Positions 1 to 7,804 of a stretch of DNA of 64,000 nucleotides are shown here, piece by piece (within the stretch, counting starts at the first letter, position 1; each line of letters begins with the position of its first letter). This DNA is from Clostridiales bacterium (GTDB taxonomy: Bacteria > Bacillota > Clostridia > Oscillospirales > Oscillospiraceae). The notes below the pieces were generated by a model, which made no database searches, was not told where the DNA came from, and was given only the letters and a program-made list of their open reading frames with translations. Where the stretch lies: the NCBI GenBank assembly GCA_025757645.1, contig CP107216.1, forward strand, positions 1,053,501 through 1,117,500, in the 5' to 3' direction. The position numbers were made by a program, and so were the translations under genes.

Positions 1-840
1 CGGGCCCGTGATGGCCGACGTCACGATGGCGGGGATCCAGATCTTCGGGTTGCGCACGATGTTGCCCATCTGCAGCATGCTCGTGCCGAGTCCCTGGCTG
101 ACCAGGCCGCCCCAGCCGTTTTCGCGGAAGCTCAGCACGGCGAAGCCCACCATATTTGCGCAGCAGCCGGCCACGGCCGCGCCGCCCGCGAGCCCCGTGA
201 GCGAGAGCGCCGCGCAGATGGCGGCCGACGAGATCGGCAGCGTGAGCGCGATGCCCACGATGACCGACACGAGGATGCCCATGACGAACGGCTGCTGCTC
301 GGTCGCCCACATGATGAGCGTGCCGACCCAGTTGGCCGCCTTACCGATGGGCGCGGCCACGAGCATGGCCAGCCCGATGCCGACGAGGATCGTGACGATG
401 GGCGTGACGAGGATATCCACCTTCGTCTCCTTGCTCACGGCCTTGCCGAACTCGGCCGCGATGATCGCCGTCACGAGCACGGCCAGCGGGCCGCCGGCGC
501 CGCCCATGGCGTTGGTCGCATAGCCGACCGGGACGAGCGAGAACAGCACCATCGCCGGCGCGTGCAGCGCATAGCCGATGGCCACCGCCATCGCCGGGCC
601 GACCATGAGCGATGCGCACCCGCCGATCGTGTAGCCGACCGCGGCGTCGCCCTTGCCGAGGGTGAAGATGATCGCGTTGAGAAAACCGATGTGGAACTGC
701 TGACCGAGCGTGTTGAGGATCGTGCCGATCAGCAGTGAGCAGAACAGGCCCTGTGCCATCGCGCCGAGCGCGTCGATACCGTAGCGCCGCAGAGAGATCT
801 CAATATCCTTTCGCTTCAGAAAGTCCCGGAACCGCTGCAT
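1..840 (-). CDS. PTS EIIC-like membrane permease (PfoR/PTS_EIIC_2 type), 3' end outside window
   Basis: Reading leftward from ATG 838-840 gives 280 codons without a stop before the window edge, so the C-terminus is missing. The product is very hydrophobic, with repeated Gly/Ala-rich membrane segments and an N-terminus MQRFRDFLKRKDIEISLRRY. This resembles the EIIC_2 family that includes Clostridium PfoR-type proteins; these are single EIIC domains with no attached EIIA or EIIB. A GGAGG Shine-Dalgarno about 8 nt upstream supports the start. The gene lies directly downstream of niaR on the same strand but has its own promoter, with a 40-bp palindrome covering the transcription start. The context suggests a transporter controlled by NiaR or another repressor, possibly for niacin or a related compound. 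The family match is fairly secure; the substrate is inference. Confidence 0.75.
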   Translation of the reverse strand, partial: MQRFRDFLKRKDIEISLRRYGIDALGAMAQGLFCSLLIGTILNTLGQQFHIGFLNAIIFTLGKGDAAVGYTIGGCASLMVGPAMAVAIGYALHAPAMVLFSLVPVGYATNAMGGAGGPLAVLVTAIIAAEFGKAVSKETKVDILVTPIVTILVGIGLAMLVAAPIGKAANWVGTLIMWATEQQPFVMGILVSVIVGIALTLPISSAAICAALSLTGLAGGAAVAGCCANMVGFAVLSFRENGWGGLVSQGLGTSMLQMGNIVRNPKIWIPAIVTSAITGP

Positions 841-861
841 AGTGCATTCCTCCAGAAAATA

Positions 862-901
862 AGTATGCTTTACAGGTGTCATGACACCTGTAAAGCATAC
901 T
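862..901. promoter_or_regulatory. 40-bp perfect palindrome, candidate NiaR operator
   Basis: Both 20-nt arms are exactly complementary with no spacer, centred on TGTCATGACA with outer ACAGG/CCTGT steps. It runs from the -10 box through the predicted +1 into the 5' leader of the EIIC-like gene. The adjacent upstream gene codes for NiaR. As far as I recall, described NiaR sites are interrupted palindromes with TGTC/GACA cores, but I cannot align them here. It could also fold as an mRNA hairpin, but it has no U-run and is not a terminator for niaR. Confidence 0.7.
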
Positions 902-927
902 ATAAAGTCTTCCTGTGCACTTGTCAA
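899..927 (-). promoter_or_regulatory. sigma-A promoter of the EIIC-like gene
   Basis: On the minus strand, -35 TTGACA (922-927), a 17-nt spacer and -10 TATAGT (899-904). The -10 overlaps the first bases of the palindrome at 862-901, an arrangement typical of repression by steric block. Confidence 0.75.
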
Positions 928-943
928 CTAAATTAAACTTCTG

Positions 944-1456
944 TCAATCGTCCAGCAGCAGGCCGGCCGCTTTCAACGCGGCGCAGGCGCGCTCGCAGGC
1001 GGCCGCGTCCGGGCAGCGCAGCGTGTGCAGATGGATGCCGCCGGTGAGCATGCTCAGCGGGGCAGCGTCGTGCGCCTGCACGCGCGCGAGAAACTGCTCC
1101 ACATCGTAGCGGCTGCTGATCTGCAGCTGGCCGGTGAGCTGGCCGTAGACCGGGTGCTCGACGATGACATCGAGCACGGTGCAGCCGTTGTCGACGAGGA
1201 TGTCGAGCTCGGTCCCGGTCTGCTCGAGCGTGTGGCGGCAGGCGATCGTGCGCGTGATGCCGTCCGTTGCCCGCGGCAGCACGTAGCCGCGCGGGGTGGC
1301 GGAGATCTCGGCACCGCCGGCGCGCAGGAGTGCAATGTCGCCCACGATGATCTGGCGGCTGACATTCAGCTCGGCGGCAAGACTCGACGCGCTCACGGGC
1401 CGGTCGGCCGTCCGGAGCCGGTTGAGAATGGCCTGACGGCGGGCAGCAGCTTCCAC
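944..1456 (-). CDS. niaR: Transcriptional repressor NiaR (HTH_11 plus 3H domain)
   Basis: 170 aa. An N-terminal winged helix (about residues 5-60) is followed by a 3H domain (about 70-170). The residues expected to bind the regulatory metal in the Thermotoga maritima homologue (H79, E87, H146, H148) appear here with a uniform shift of 4 as H75, E83, H142 and H144. NiaR family members use nicotinic acid as co-repressor for niacin salvage and transport genes. It starts with GTG, 3 nt after the pncB stop, so it is translationally coupled to pncB. Its likely target is the palindrome just downstream. Family assignment is strong; the target is inferred. Confidence 0.9.
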   Translation of the reverse strand: MEAAARRQAILNRLRTADRPVSASSLAAELNVSRQIIVGDIALLRAGGAEISATPRGYVLPRATDGITRTIACRHTLEQTGTELDILVDNGCTVLDVIVEHPVYGQLTGQLQISSRYDVEQFLARVQAHDAAPLSMLTGGIHLHTLRCPDAAACERACAALKAAGLLLDD

Positions 1457-1459
1457 GGC

Positions 1460-2920
1460 TCAGCCCTGCGACTTTCCGCCGGCGTTGAGCAGCTCGAGCT
1501 TGATCTTCAGCAGCTTTTCCGACAGGTCAACGTAGTAGTTGTGCGGGTAGTCGAAGCGCAGCACCTCCGGCCAGAGCGTGGTAAGCTGCTGCGCGCAGTA
1601 GGCGCGGATGTCATCAAGCGCGGGCTTCTGATACACGAGCCTGCCGTCGCGGAAGATGGGCACGAGCAGCTCGCGCGCCGTGAAGTCGGTGAGCACTTTT
1701 TTCTTCCACGTCGCGTCGGGATCGCAGATCTCGAGCGGCTGTGTGTCGTCCACGACCTCGTCGTGCAGGCAGATGTAGTCCGCCTCGGCCATGCCGGAGT
1801 CCTTGCTGTAAAAGCGGTAGACCTTTTTAAAGTGGGGGTTGGTGATCTTGCCGACGTTCTCGCTGATCTTGATCTTCGGGATGATGTTGCCGTCCTCGTC
1901 CTCGATGGCCGCGAGCTTGTACACGCCGCCGAACACCGGCTCGCTGCGCGCGGTGATGAGCCGCTCGCCCACGCCGAAGCTGTCGATCTGCGCGCCCTGG
2001 CGCAGCAACCCCGCGATCAGGCGCTCATCGAGCGCGTTGGATACGGTGATCTTGCAGTCGGGCCAGCCGGCGTCGTCGAGCATTTTGCGCGCCTTCTTCG
2101 TCAGGTAGGCGATGTCGCCGGAGTCGAAGCGGATGCCGCAGTGCGTGATGCCCTTCGGCCGCAGCACCTCGTTGAACGCGCGGATGGCGTTCGGCACGCC
2201 GGACTGCAGGCTGTTGTAGGTGTCCACGAGCAGGGTGGCGTTGTCGGGGTACGTCTGGCAGTAGGCGCGGAAGGCGTCGAGCTCGGAGTCGAACATCTGC
2301 ACCCAGGAGTGCGCCATCGTGCCGCCGGCGTACACGCCGTATACCTCGTCCGAGATCGTGCAGGCGGTGCCGGCGCAGCCGCCGATGTAGGCAGCGCGCG
2401 CGCCGAGGATCGCACCGTCCGCGCCCTGTGCGCGGCGGGAGCCGAACTCGAGCACCGTGCGGCCCTGTGCCGCGCGGCAGATGCGGCTGGCCTTCGTGGC
2501 GATCAGGCTCTGGTGGTTGATCTGCAGCAGCAGATACGTCTCCACGAGCTGCGCCTGGATGGCGGGCGCGCGCACCGTGATGAGCGGCTCGCGCGGGAAC
2601 ACGGGCGTGCCCTCCGGCACGGCCCAGATGTCGCCGGTGAAGCGGAAGTTTTTCAGATAGTCCAGAAATGCCTCGCTGAACAGCTTCCGGCTGCGCAGAT
2701 AGGCAATGTCCTCGTCGGTGAAGTGCAGGTTCTCGATGTAGTCGATGATCTGCTCGAGACCGGCGGCGATGGCGTAGCCGCCGTCGTCCGGCACGCTGCG
2801 GAAGAACACATCAAAATACGTGATGCGGTCCTGCATGCCGTGCTCAAGATAACCGTTGCCCATCGTCAGCTCATAGAAATCGCAGAGCATGGTCATGTTG
2901 AGCGCTTTGTTGGGGTCCAT
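1460..2920 (-). CDS. pncB: Nicotinate phosphoribosyltransferase
   Basis: 486 aa. It makes nicotinate mononucleotide from nicotinate and PRPP (with ATP), the entry step of the Preiss-Handler NAD salvage route in the cytoplasm. The N-terminus MDPNKALNMTMLCDFYELTM and the segments FGSRRAQGADGAI, GGTMAHSWVQMF and IRFDSGDIAYL are typical of bacterial PncB of this length. I chose ATG 2918-2920 because AGGAGG lies 8 nt upstream; an in-frame start at 2959 has no such site. It is the first gene of the pncB-niaR unit and has its own sigma-A promoter (2977-3005), which lacks the palindrome seen at the EIIC-like gene. Confidence 0.95.
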   Translation of the reverse strand: MDPNKALNMTMLCDFYELTMGNGYLEHGMQDRITYFDVFFRSVPDDGGYAIAAGLEQIIDYIENLHFTDEDIAYLRSRKLFSEAFLDYLKNFRFTGDIWAVPEGTPVFPREPLITVRAPAIQAQLVETYLLLQINHQSLIATKASRICRAAQGRTVLEFGSRRAQGADGAILGARAAYIGGCAGTACTISDEVYGVYAGGTMAHSWVQMFDSELDAFRAYCQTYPDNATLLVDTYNSLQSGVPNAIRAFNEVLRPKGITHCGIRFDSGDIAYLTKKARKMLDDAGWPDCKITVSNALDERLIAGLLRQGAQIDSFGVGERLITARSEPVFGGVYKLAAIEDEDGNIIPKIKISENVGKITNPHFKKVYRFYSKDSGMAEADYICLHDEVVDDTQPLEICDPDATWKKKVLTDFTARELLVPIFRDGRLVYQKPALDDIRAYCAQQLTTLWPEVLRFDYPHNYYVDLSEKLLKIKLELLNAGGKSQG

Positions 2921-2976
2921 TGACCTCGCCTCCTGAATGGTCTGCGGGGATGCAGACAATAAATATAGTCCCTTTG

Positions 2977-3005
2977 ATTATAACGATTGTCGCCCGGTAA
3001 AGCAA
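2977..3005 (-). promoter_or_regulatory. sigma-A promoter of pncB-niaR
   Basis: Minus strand: -35 TTGCTT (3000-3005), 17-nt spacer, -10 TATAAT (2977-2982). Short direct repeats of ACGATT flank it, but there is no long palindrome. Confidence 0.65.
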
Positions 3006-3054
3006 CGATTATAAAATTAACAAGGGAAAACGCGCGAAAAATCGGCTCGCGCCG

Positions 3055-3083
3055 TTGACATCAAAAAACGTGCGTTGTATCTT
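3055..3083 (+). promoter_or_regulatory. sigma-A promoter of the transketolase genes
   Basis: TTGACA (3055-3060), 17-nt spacer, TATCTT (3078-3083), followed by a short leader and a GGAGG site before ATG 3118. Confidence 0.65.
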
Positions 3084-3117
3084 TATTAAGTAACATCAAA
3101 CAGGAGGACAAACCACC

Positions 3118-3948
3118 ATGTCTTTGACCCCGGAACGCACGGCCGAGCTCCAGGAGCTTTGCCGGCAGTATCGGATCGACGTACTCACCGCCATCCACGG
3201 CGCGCAGTCCGGCCACCCGGGCGGCAGCCTGTCCGTTTGTGAGATCCTCACGCTGCTGTATCAGCAGCGCATGCATGTGGACGCCGCGCACCCCGACGAT
3301 CCGGACCGTGACCGGCTCGTGCTCTGCAAGGGTCACGCCGCGCCCATGCTTTACCGCAACCTGATCGGCAAGGGCTTCCTGCCCACCGAGAGCATGAACA
3401 CCCTGCGCCAGACCGGCAGCTCCCTGCAGGGCCACCCGTGCATGCGCACGCCGGGCGTGGATATGCCGTCCGGCCCGCTGGGCATCGGCCTGGCCGCCGC
3501 GCAGGGCATGGCCCTCGGCCTGAAGCTGAACCATTCCGATGCGCGCGTGTACGCTGTGCTCGGCGACGGCGAGCTCGATGAGGGCGCCGTCTGGGAGGCG
3601 GCCGCCTCGGCTGTGAAGTTCGGACTTGACAACCTCACCGCCATCGTCGACTGGAACAAGGTGCAGCTCGACGGCACGACCGACGAGATCATGCCGCTGC
3701 GTGACCTGCCCGGCAAGTGGAAGGCCTTCGGCTGGAACGTGCTGCGCTGCGACGGGCACGATCTGGCGGCGCTCGACGCTGCGCTCGACGCGGCCGTCGC
3801 CTGCAAGGGCGTGCCGACCGTGATCCTCGCCGATACGATCAAGGGCAAGGGCGTGTCCTTCATGGAGGGCAAGTCCGCCTGGCACGGCAAGGCCATTCCG
3901 GACGCCGAATTCGCGCAGGCAATGCAGGAACTGGGAGGTAACGTGTGA
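3118..3948 (+). CDS. Transketolase, N-terminal subunit
   Basis: 276 aa. This is the thiamine diphosphate-binding half of a split transketolase, which moves two-carbon ketol units between sugar phosphates in the non-oxidative pentose phosphate pathway. SGHPGGSLS (31-39), KGHAAP (71-76) and the ThDP/Mg motif beginning GDGELDEG at 149 are present. Split transketolases are common in Clostridia. The stop codon overlaps the next gene's start as TGATG, so the two subunits are co-translated and should form one enzyme. AGGAGG precedes the ATG. Confidence 0.95.
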   Translation: MSLTPERTAELQELCRQYRIDVLTAIHGAQSGHPGGSLSVCEILTLLYQQRMHVDAAHPDDPDRDRLVLCKGHAAPMLYRNLIGKGFLPTESMNTLRQTGSSLQGHPCMRTPGVDMPSGPLGIGLAAAQGMALGLKLNHSDARVYAVLGDGELDEGAVWEAAASAVKFGLDNLTAIVDWNKVQLDGTTDEIMPLRDLPGKWKAFGWNVLRCDGHDLAALDAALDAAVACKGVPTVILADTIKGKGVSFMEGKSAWHGKAIPDAEFAQAMQELGGNV

Positions 3949-4886
3949 TGGGAAAGTCCATTCGTGAAGTTTACGGCACCGTGCTCGCCGAGCTCGGCGA
4001 CACCAATGAGAACATCGTCGTGCTCGATGCTGACCTGTCCGGTTCTACCAAGAGCGGCATCTTCGCCAAGGCGCACCCCGAGCGCCATTTCAATATGGGT
4101 ATCGCCGAGTCCGACATGGTCGCCACGGCGGCGGGCCTTGCCACGACCGGGAAGATCCCGTTCGTGAACACGTTCACGGTCTTTCTGACCACGCTGGGTC
4201 TCATCTCCGCGCGCGCGCAGGTGTGCTACGGCAACCTGAACGTGAAGTTCGGCGGCGCTTACTGCGGCATGTCCGACGCGCTCGACGGCGCGACGCACCA
4301 CGCCACGGAGGACATCGCCGTCATGCGCGCACTGCCGAACATGACCGTGCTCGTCCCGTCGGATGCGACCAGCACCCGCTGGGCCACGAAGTACGCCGTG
4401 GACACCTACGGCCCGATGTACCTGCGCCTGTCGCGCGACGTGTACCCGGACCTGTATGACGAGAACACGAAGTTCGAGTGCGGCAAGGGCGCGATCGTGC
4501 GCGACGGTACGGACGTGACCGTCATCGCCTGCGGCATCCTCGTGCACAAGGCGCTCGAGGCGGCCGAGCAGATGGCCGCGCGCGGCGTGTCCGTGCGCGT
4601 GGTGGACATGTACTCCATCAAGCCCATCGACCGCGAGCTCATCCTGCGCTGCGCGCAGGAGACGGGCGCGATCGTCACCGCCGAGGAGCACAACATCTAC
4701 GGCGGCCTCGGCAGCGCCGTGGCGGAAGTGCTCGCCTGGGGCGGCACGGGCGCGCCGACGGAGTTCGTCGGCATCCCCGACACGTTCACCGAGACCGGCA
4801 AGTACACCGACCTGCTGGCCAAGTACGGCGTGGACGCGGCCGGCGTCGTGCGCGGCATCGAGCGGGTGCTCGCGCGCAAGCACTGA
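3948..4886 (+). CDS. Transketolase, C-terminal subunit
   Basis: 312 aa. It carries the pyrimidine-binding domain (NMGIAESDMV, followed by a Phe-rich FVNTFTVFLTT segment) and the C-terminal transketolase domain (VTAEEHNIYGGLGSAVAEV). It partners the preceding subunit. I prefer ATG 3948 over GTG 3945 because GGGAGG is correctly spaced from it; either way the coding regions overlap. A rho-independent terminator follows. Confidence 0.95.
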   Translation: MGKSIREVYGTVLAELGDTNENIVVLDADLSGSTKSGIFAKAHPERHFNMGIAESDMVATAAGLATTGKIPFVNTFTVFLTTLGLISARAQVCYGNLNVKFGGAYCGMSDALDGATHHATEDIAVMRALPNMTVLVPSDATSTRWATKYAVDTYGPMYLRLSRDVYPDLYDENTKFECGKGAIVRDGTDVTVIACGILVHKALEAAEQMAARGVSVRVVDMYSIKPIDRELILRCAQETGAIVTAEEHNIYGGLGSAVAEVLAWGGTGAPTEFVGIPDTFTETGKYTDLLAKYGVDAAGVVRGIERVLARKH

Positions 4887-4900
4887 GTTTTTGCACGGAA

Positions 4901-4931
4901 GCCGGCAGGCAGGACGCCTGCCGGCTTTTTT
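4901..4931 (+). terminator. Terminator after the transketolase genes
   Basis: 10-bp GC stem (4901-4910 with 4916-4925), 5-nt loop, then six T. It ends only 12 nt before the galactokinase-like start codon, so that gene's ribosome site sits right behind the terminator. Confidence 0.85.
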
Positions 4932-4943
4932 CGGAGGAAGATC

Positions 4944-6020
4944 ATGCAGCGATTTTTTGCCCCCGGCCGCACGGAGCTGGCCGGAAACCATACCGATCAT
5001 CAGCTCGGCCGCGTGCTGGCGGCCTCCGTGGACGTGGGCATCACCGCGCGTGCGACGCGCCGGCGTGACCGCCGCGTGTGCATCCACTCGAAGGGATACC
5101 GGCCGTTCACGGTCGCGCTCGACGATCTGGCCGTGGATCCACGCGCGTATGGCAAGCCGTGGGCGCTCGTGCGCGGCATGGCGGCGGCCATTCTGGACGC
5201 CGGCGGTGCTGTCGGCGGCTTCGAGGCGTGGGCGTCCTCCGCGCTCAAGCCGGGCGGCGGCCTGTCGTCGTCGGCCGCGTTTGAGATCCTCGTCGGCCGC
5301 ATCTTCAACGCGCTCTACAACGGCGGCGCGTTCTCGCCCGAGCAGCTCGCGCGCTTCGGCCAGCAGGCGGAAAACCGCCACTTCGGCAAGCCGTCCGGCC
5401 TCATGGATCAGCTCGCGTGCGCGCTCGACGGCGCGGTGTACATCGACTTCGCCGCCGGGGAGATCGCCCCGGTCGCGGCGCCGTTTGCCGACATGGGCCT
5501 CACGCTGAGCCTGACGGACACCGGCGGCAGCCACGCGGGGCTGACGGCGGCGTATGCGGCGCTGCCGGCCGATATGTGCCGCGTAGCGCGGCGCTTCGGC
5601 GCCGAGACGCTCTCGCAGGTCGATCCGGCGGATTTCTATGCCCACCGGCAGCCGGGCCTTGCCGATGACCGCGCGGCGCATTTTTTTGAGGAGAACGCGC
5701 GCGTGCCGCTCATGCGCGACGCGCTCGTGCACCGGGACGCCGAGACGTACCTGCGCCTGATGAATGCCTCCGGCCGCTCGTCGGAGCAGCTGCTGCGCAA
5801 CATCCGCGCCCCGGGCGGCGACGACCGGCTTGAGCGCGGGCTGGCGCGCGCGGCCGCGCTGCTCGACGGCGTGGGCGCGTGGCGCGTGCACGGCGGCGGC
5901 TTTGCCGGGTGCGTGCAGGCGCTCATGCCGCGCGATGCCTTCCCCGCGTACCGAAAGGGGATGGAGGCGCTCTTCGGCCCAAATTCCTGCCGCGAGCTGC
6001 ACATCACGCGCGCAAAATAA
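4944..6020 (+). CDS. Galactokinase-like GHMP sugar kinase
   Basis: 358 aa. GHMP kinase fold with all three motifs: an N-terminal sugar-binding signature APGRTELAGNHTDH (6-19), the phosphate-binding loop KPGGGLSSSAAFE (102-114) and a C-terminal VHGGGFAGCVQA. The catalytic-base motif is SGLMDQ, with D155. In classical galactokinases the signature reads GEHxDY; here it is GNHTDH, so the sugar-contacting Glu is Asn. No galT, galE or sugar transporter is adjacent. It is probably a galactokinase paralogue; the exact sugar is open. The start is set by GGAGGAAG at 4933-4940. No separate promoter is obvious, so expression may depend on read-through. Confidence 0.8.
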   Translation: MQRFFAPGRTELAGNHTDHQLGRVLAASVDVGITARATRRRDRRVCIHSKGYRPFTVALDDLAVDPRAYGKPWALVRGMAAAILDAGGAVGGFEAWASSALKPGGGLSSSAAFEILVGRIFNALYNGGAFSPEQLARFGQQAENRHFGKPSGLMDQLACALDGAVYIDFAAGEIAPVAAPFADMGLTLSLTDTGGSHAGLTAAYAALPADMCRVARRFGAETLSQVDPADFYAHRQPGLADDRAAHFFEENARVPLMRDALVHRDAETYLRLMNASGRSSEQLLRNIRAPGGDDRLERGLARAAALLDGVGAWRVHGGGFAGCVQALMPRDAFPAYRKGMEALFGPNSCRELHITRAK

Positions 6021-6026
6021 AAAATC

Positions 6027-6056
6027 AGCCCGCTTCCGGTCGGAAGCGGGCTTTTT
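6027..6056. terminator. Bidirectional terminator between convergent genes
   Basis: 12-bp stem (6027-6038 with 6041-6052) with a 2-nt loop, A-run on the left and T-run on the right. It serves the galactokinase-like gene and the opposing phosphatase-fold gene. Confidence 0.9.
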
Positions 6057-6064
6057 GATATGCT

Positions 6065-7126
6065 TTATTTGAGCCGGATATTCAGCAGCACGGGGTTGTG
6101 GTCGGAGAAGCGGAAGCCGTCGTCCTGCGTCTGTACGCCCGTGAGCTCCACGTTCGGCGAGAGGATGAAGCCGTCGATCACGTAGTGCTGCGTGGCGTCG
6201 CTCTCGGCATCATAGGGCTGGTTGTCGAGGCGGCAGGTCGGCGTGGCCGTGTCGTAGGCAAAGTGCCAGCCGTCGGGCAGCATGCTGTCGTCGAGTGTGC
6301 CGGGCGTCCAGAGATCGGCGTTCTTGATCGGGTACTTGTCCAGCCCGCCGGGGAACGTCTGGTTGAAGTCGCCGCCGGCGATGACGTAGTTGCCCTTGGC
6401 GTATTCCTGTTCGAGGAACGATTTGAGCGCGGCGGTCTGCGCGGCCTTGCCTTCGCCGTCGTCATACGCCTCCAGGTGGAGGTTGACGAGCACGAGCTGC
6501 GCGTCCGTGCCCTCGAGGTCGATATACACCGGCATCAGGCAGCGCTTGAGGTTGGCCACCGATACCGGCCACTTGAACGGGCTCGGCAGGGCGATGCGCT
6601 CGGCCGAGGCGATGGGCGCGGTCGAGAGCGTCATGATGCCGGAGCTCACCTTGCCGATCGGCGGGATGGGGTAGGGCACGAAGGCACATTTGTAGTTGCG
6701 CGCGTGCGCGGTGTCGAGTCCGGTCTCGGTGCGCATCCGTTCGGCCTCTTCAATGCCGTAGGAGCGGGTCGAGGGGTCGGCCTCGATCTCCTGCAGGAAC
6801 GTGAAGTCGGCGTCCAGCTCCTTCACGGTGCTGACGATGCCGTCCATATTCTTCTCTACGATGGCCTTGCTCGGCGCGCGCACCTGCTTGCCACCGTCCA
6901 TGAAGAAATCGGACTCCTCGCCCAGTCCGGCGTAGCCGACGTTCCACGTCAGGATGGACACGTCGTCGCCCGGGGCGAAGCTGGCGGTGCTGTTCTCGCC
7001 GTGGGTCACGACGGCAGTCTCGGTCTTGACATTCAGCTGCGTAGCGGTCAGCCAGATGAGCAGCGCGGCGACCAGGCCGACAAGGACGGCCAGAATGATG
7101 AGTATGATCTTAAGCGGTTTTTTCAT
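6065..7126 (-). CDS. Membrane-anchored endonuclease/exonuclease/phosphatase family protein
   Basis: 353 aa. An N-terminal hydrophobic segment (about residues 5-27) puts the rest outside the membrane. The body is a DNase I-like fold: ILTWNVGYAG (metal-binding Asn), GGDFNQTFPG and the terminal SDHNPVLL motif. Such extracellular members can act on nucleic acids, phospholipid headgroups or phosphoinositides; the sequence does not say which. The start was chosen for GAGGAGGG upstream, since the reading frame extends further 5' without a ribosome site. It is monocistronic, with its own promoter at 7150-7178. Confidence 0.8.
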   Translation of the reverse strand: MKKPLKIILIILAVLVGLVAALLIWLTATQLNVKTETAVVTHGENSTASFAPGDDVSILTWNVGYAGLGEESDFFMDGGKQVRAPSKAIVEKNMDGIVSTVKELDADFTFLQEIEADPSTRSYGIEEAERMRTETGLDTAHARNYKCAFVPYPIPPIGKVSSGIMTLSTAPIASAERIALPSPFKWPVSVANLKRCLMPVYIDLEGTDAQLVLVNLHLEAYDDGEGKAAQTAALKSFLEQEYAKGNYVIAGGDFNQTFPGGLDKYPIKNADLWTPGTLDDSMLPDGWHFAYDTATPTCRLDNQPYDAESDATQHYVIDGFILSPNVELTGVQTQDDGFRFSDHNPVLLNIRLK

Positions 7127-7149
7127 GGGGCAGTTCCCTCCTCGGGGGC

Positions 7150-7178
7150 AGTGTACCACAATCTCCCGCGCCATGCAA
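7150..7178 (-). promoter_or_regulatory. sigma-A promoter of the EEP-family gene
   Basis: Minus strand: TTGCAT (7173-7178), 17-nt spacer, TACACT (7150-7155). Confidence 0.5.
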
Positions 7179-7209
7179 ACACAATCTTGACGTGATCTTT
7201 CCCCAAACC

Positions 7210-7686
7210 TTACCGATTGAGCAGCCAGATGCCGAGGTTCAGATATGCCGCGAACAGCAGCCAGAGCAGATACGGTGCGCTCAGCCATGCGGCCGTGGCA
7301 TTGCGGCGGGAAAAATCCGCGATCATAAACAGCACGAGCACGATCAGCCCCACGAGCCAGAAAAACGCCGGCCCGTGCGCACCCAGCAGGAAAAACAGCA
7401 CCGGCCACAGACCGTTGACGGCCAGCTGGATGCTCCAGAGCGCGGTGGCCTCCTGGCGCGCGCGGCCGGTGCTGCTGCGCCAGACAAGCCCCATCGCGAT
7501 GCCCATGAGCAGGTACAGAATCGTCCACGCGATGGGAAACAGCCAGTCCGGCGGGGCGGCCGGCGGCTTCGTCAGCAGGTCAAAGCCGGCCATGCCCGCG
7601 CGGGTAGCGAGGCTCGACGCGCCGCCGACGGCCAGCGCGATCGCGCAGAAGGCAACATACGGGCGGATGCGCTTCCATTTGTTCAA
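7210..7686 (-). CDS. TspO/MBR family membrane protein
   Basis: 158 aa, five predicted membrane helices and many Trp residues, the expected size and topology for TspO. The KPPAAPPDWLFPIAW loop, WRSSTGRA, QLAVNGLWPVLFF and the C-terminal PYLLWLLFAAYLNLGIWLLN are the family's conserved stretches. TspO proteins bind porphyrins and are linked to tetrapyrrole and stress metabolism; the role here is unknown. The start appears to be TTG 7684-7686, because GAGGTGA is well placed for it and no ATG in frame fits better. Confidence 0.9.
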   Translation of the reverse strand: MNKWKRIRPYVAFCAIALAVGGASSLATRAGMAGFDLLTKPPAAPPDWLFPIAWTILYLLMGIAMGLVWRSSTGRARQEATALWSIQLAVNGLWPVLFFLLGAHGPAFFWLVGLIVLVLFMIADFSRRNATAAWLSAPYLLWLLFAAYLNLGIWLLNR

Positions 7687-7738
7687 CTTGCATCACCTCG
7701 GACGAGATCGGGATAGTATAAGTTTACGCGCCTTCCTC

Positions 7739-7768
7739 TTGTTAAATACGTCTGAGTTGTGGTAAACT
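7739..7768 (+). promoter_or_regulatory. Candidate promoter of glyA
   Basis: TTGTTA (7739-7744), 18-nt spacer, TAAACT (7763-7768). The leader would be only about 30 nt, leaving no room for a folate or glycine riboswitch. Confidence 0.4.
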
Positions 7769-7804
7769 GGTTGCGCGATTTTGACACAAACGGAGGTTTC
7801 CGAT

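Noticed and set aside
1025..2923. 632-codon open frame on the plus strand opposite pncB and niaR
   Set aside because: It lies fully antisense to two well-recognised genes and has no ribosome site or protein-like composition. Long antisense frames are expected at this GC content; similar ones opposite mutS2, uvrC, the dcw PBP and ftsW-murG were dismissed for the same reason.
2921..3054. Second NiaR-type palindrome before pncB
   Set aside because: Only short ACGATT repeats are present; no ACAGG...CCTGT inverted repeat was found.
7769..7804. ZTP, glycine or THF riboswitch upstream of glyA or fhs
   Set aside because: Predicted leaders are about 30 nt for both genes, too short for any of these.
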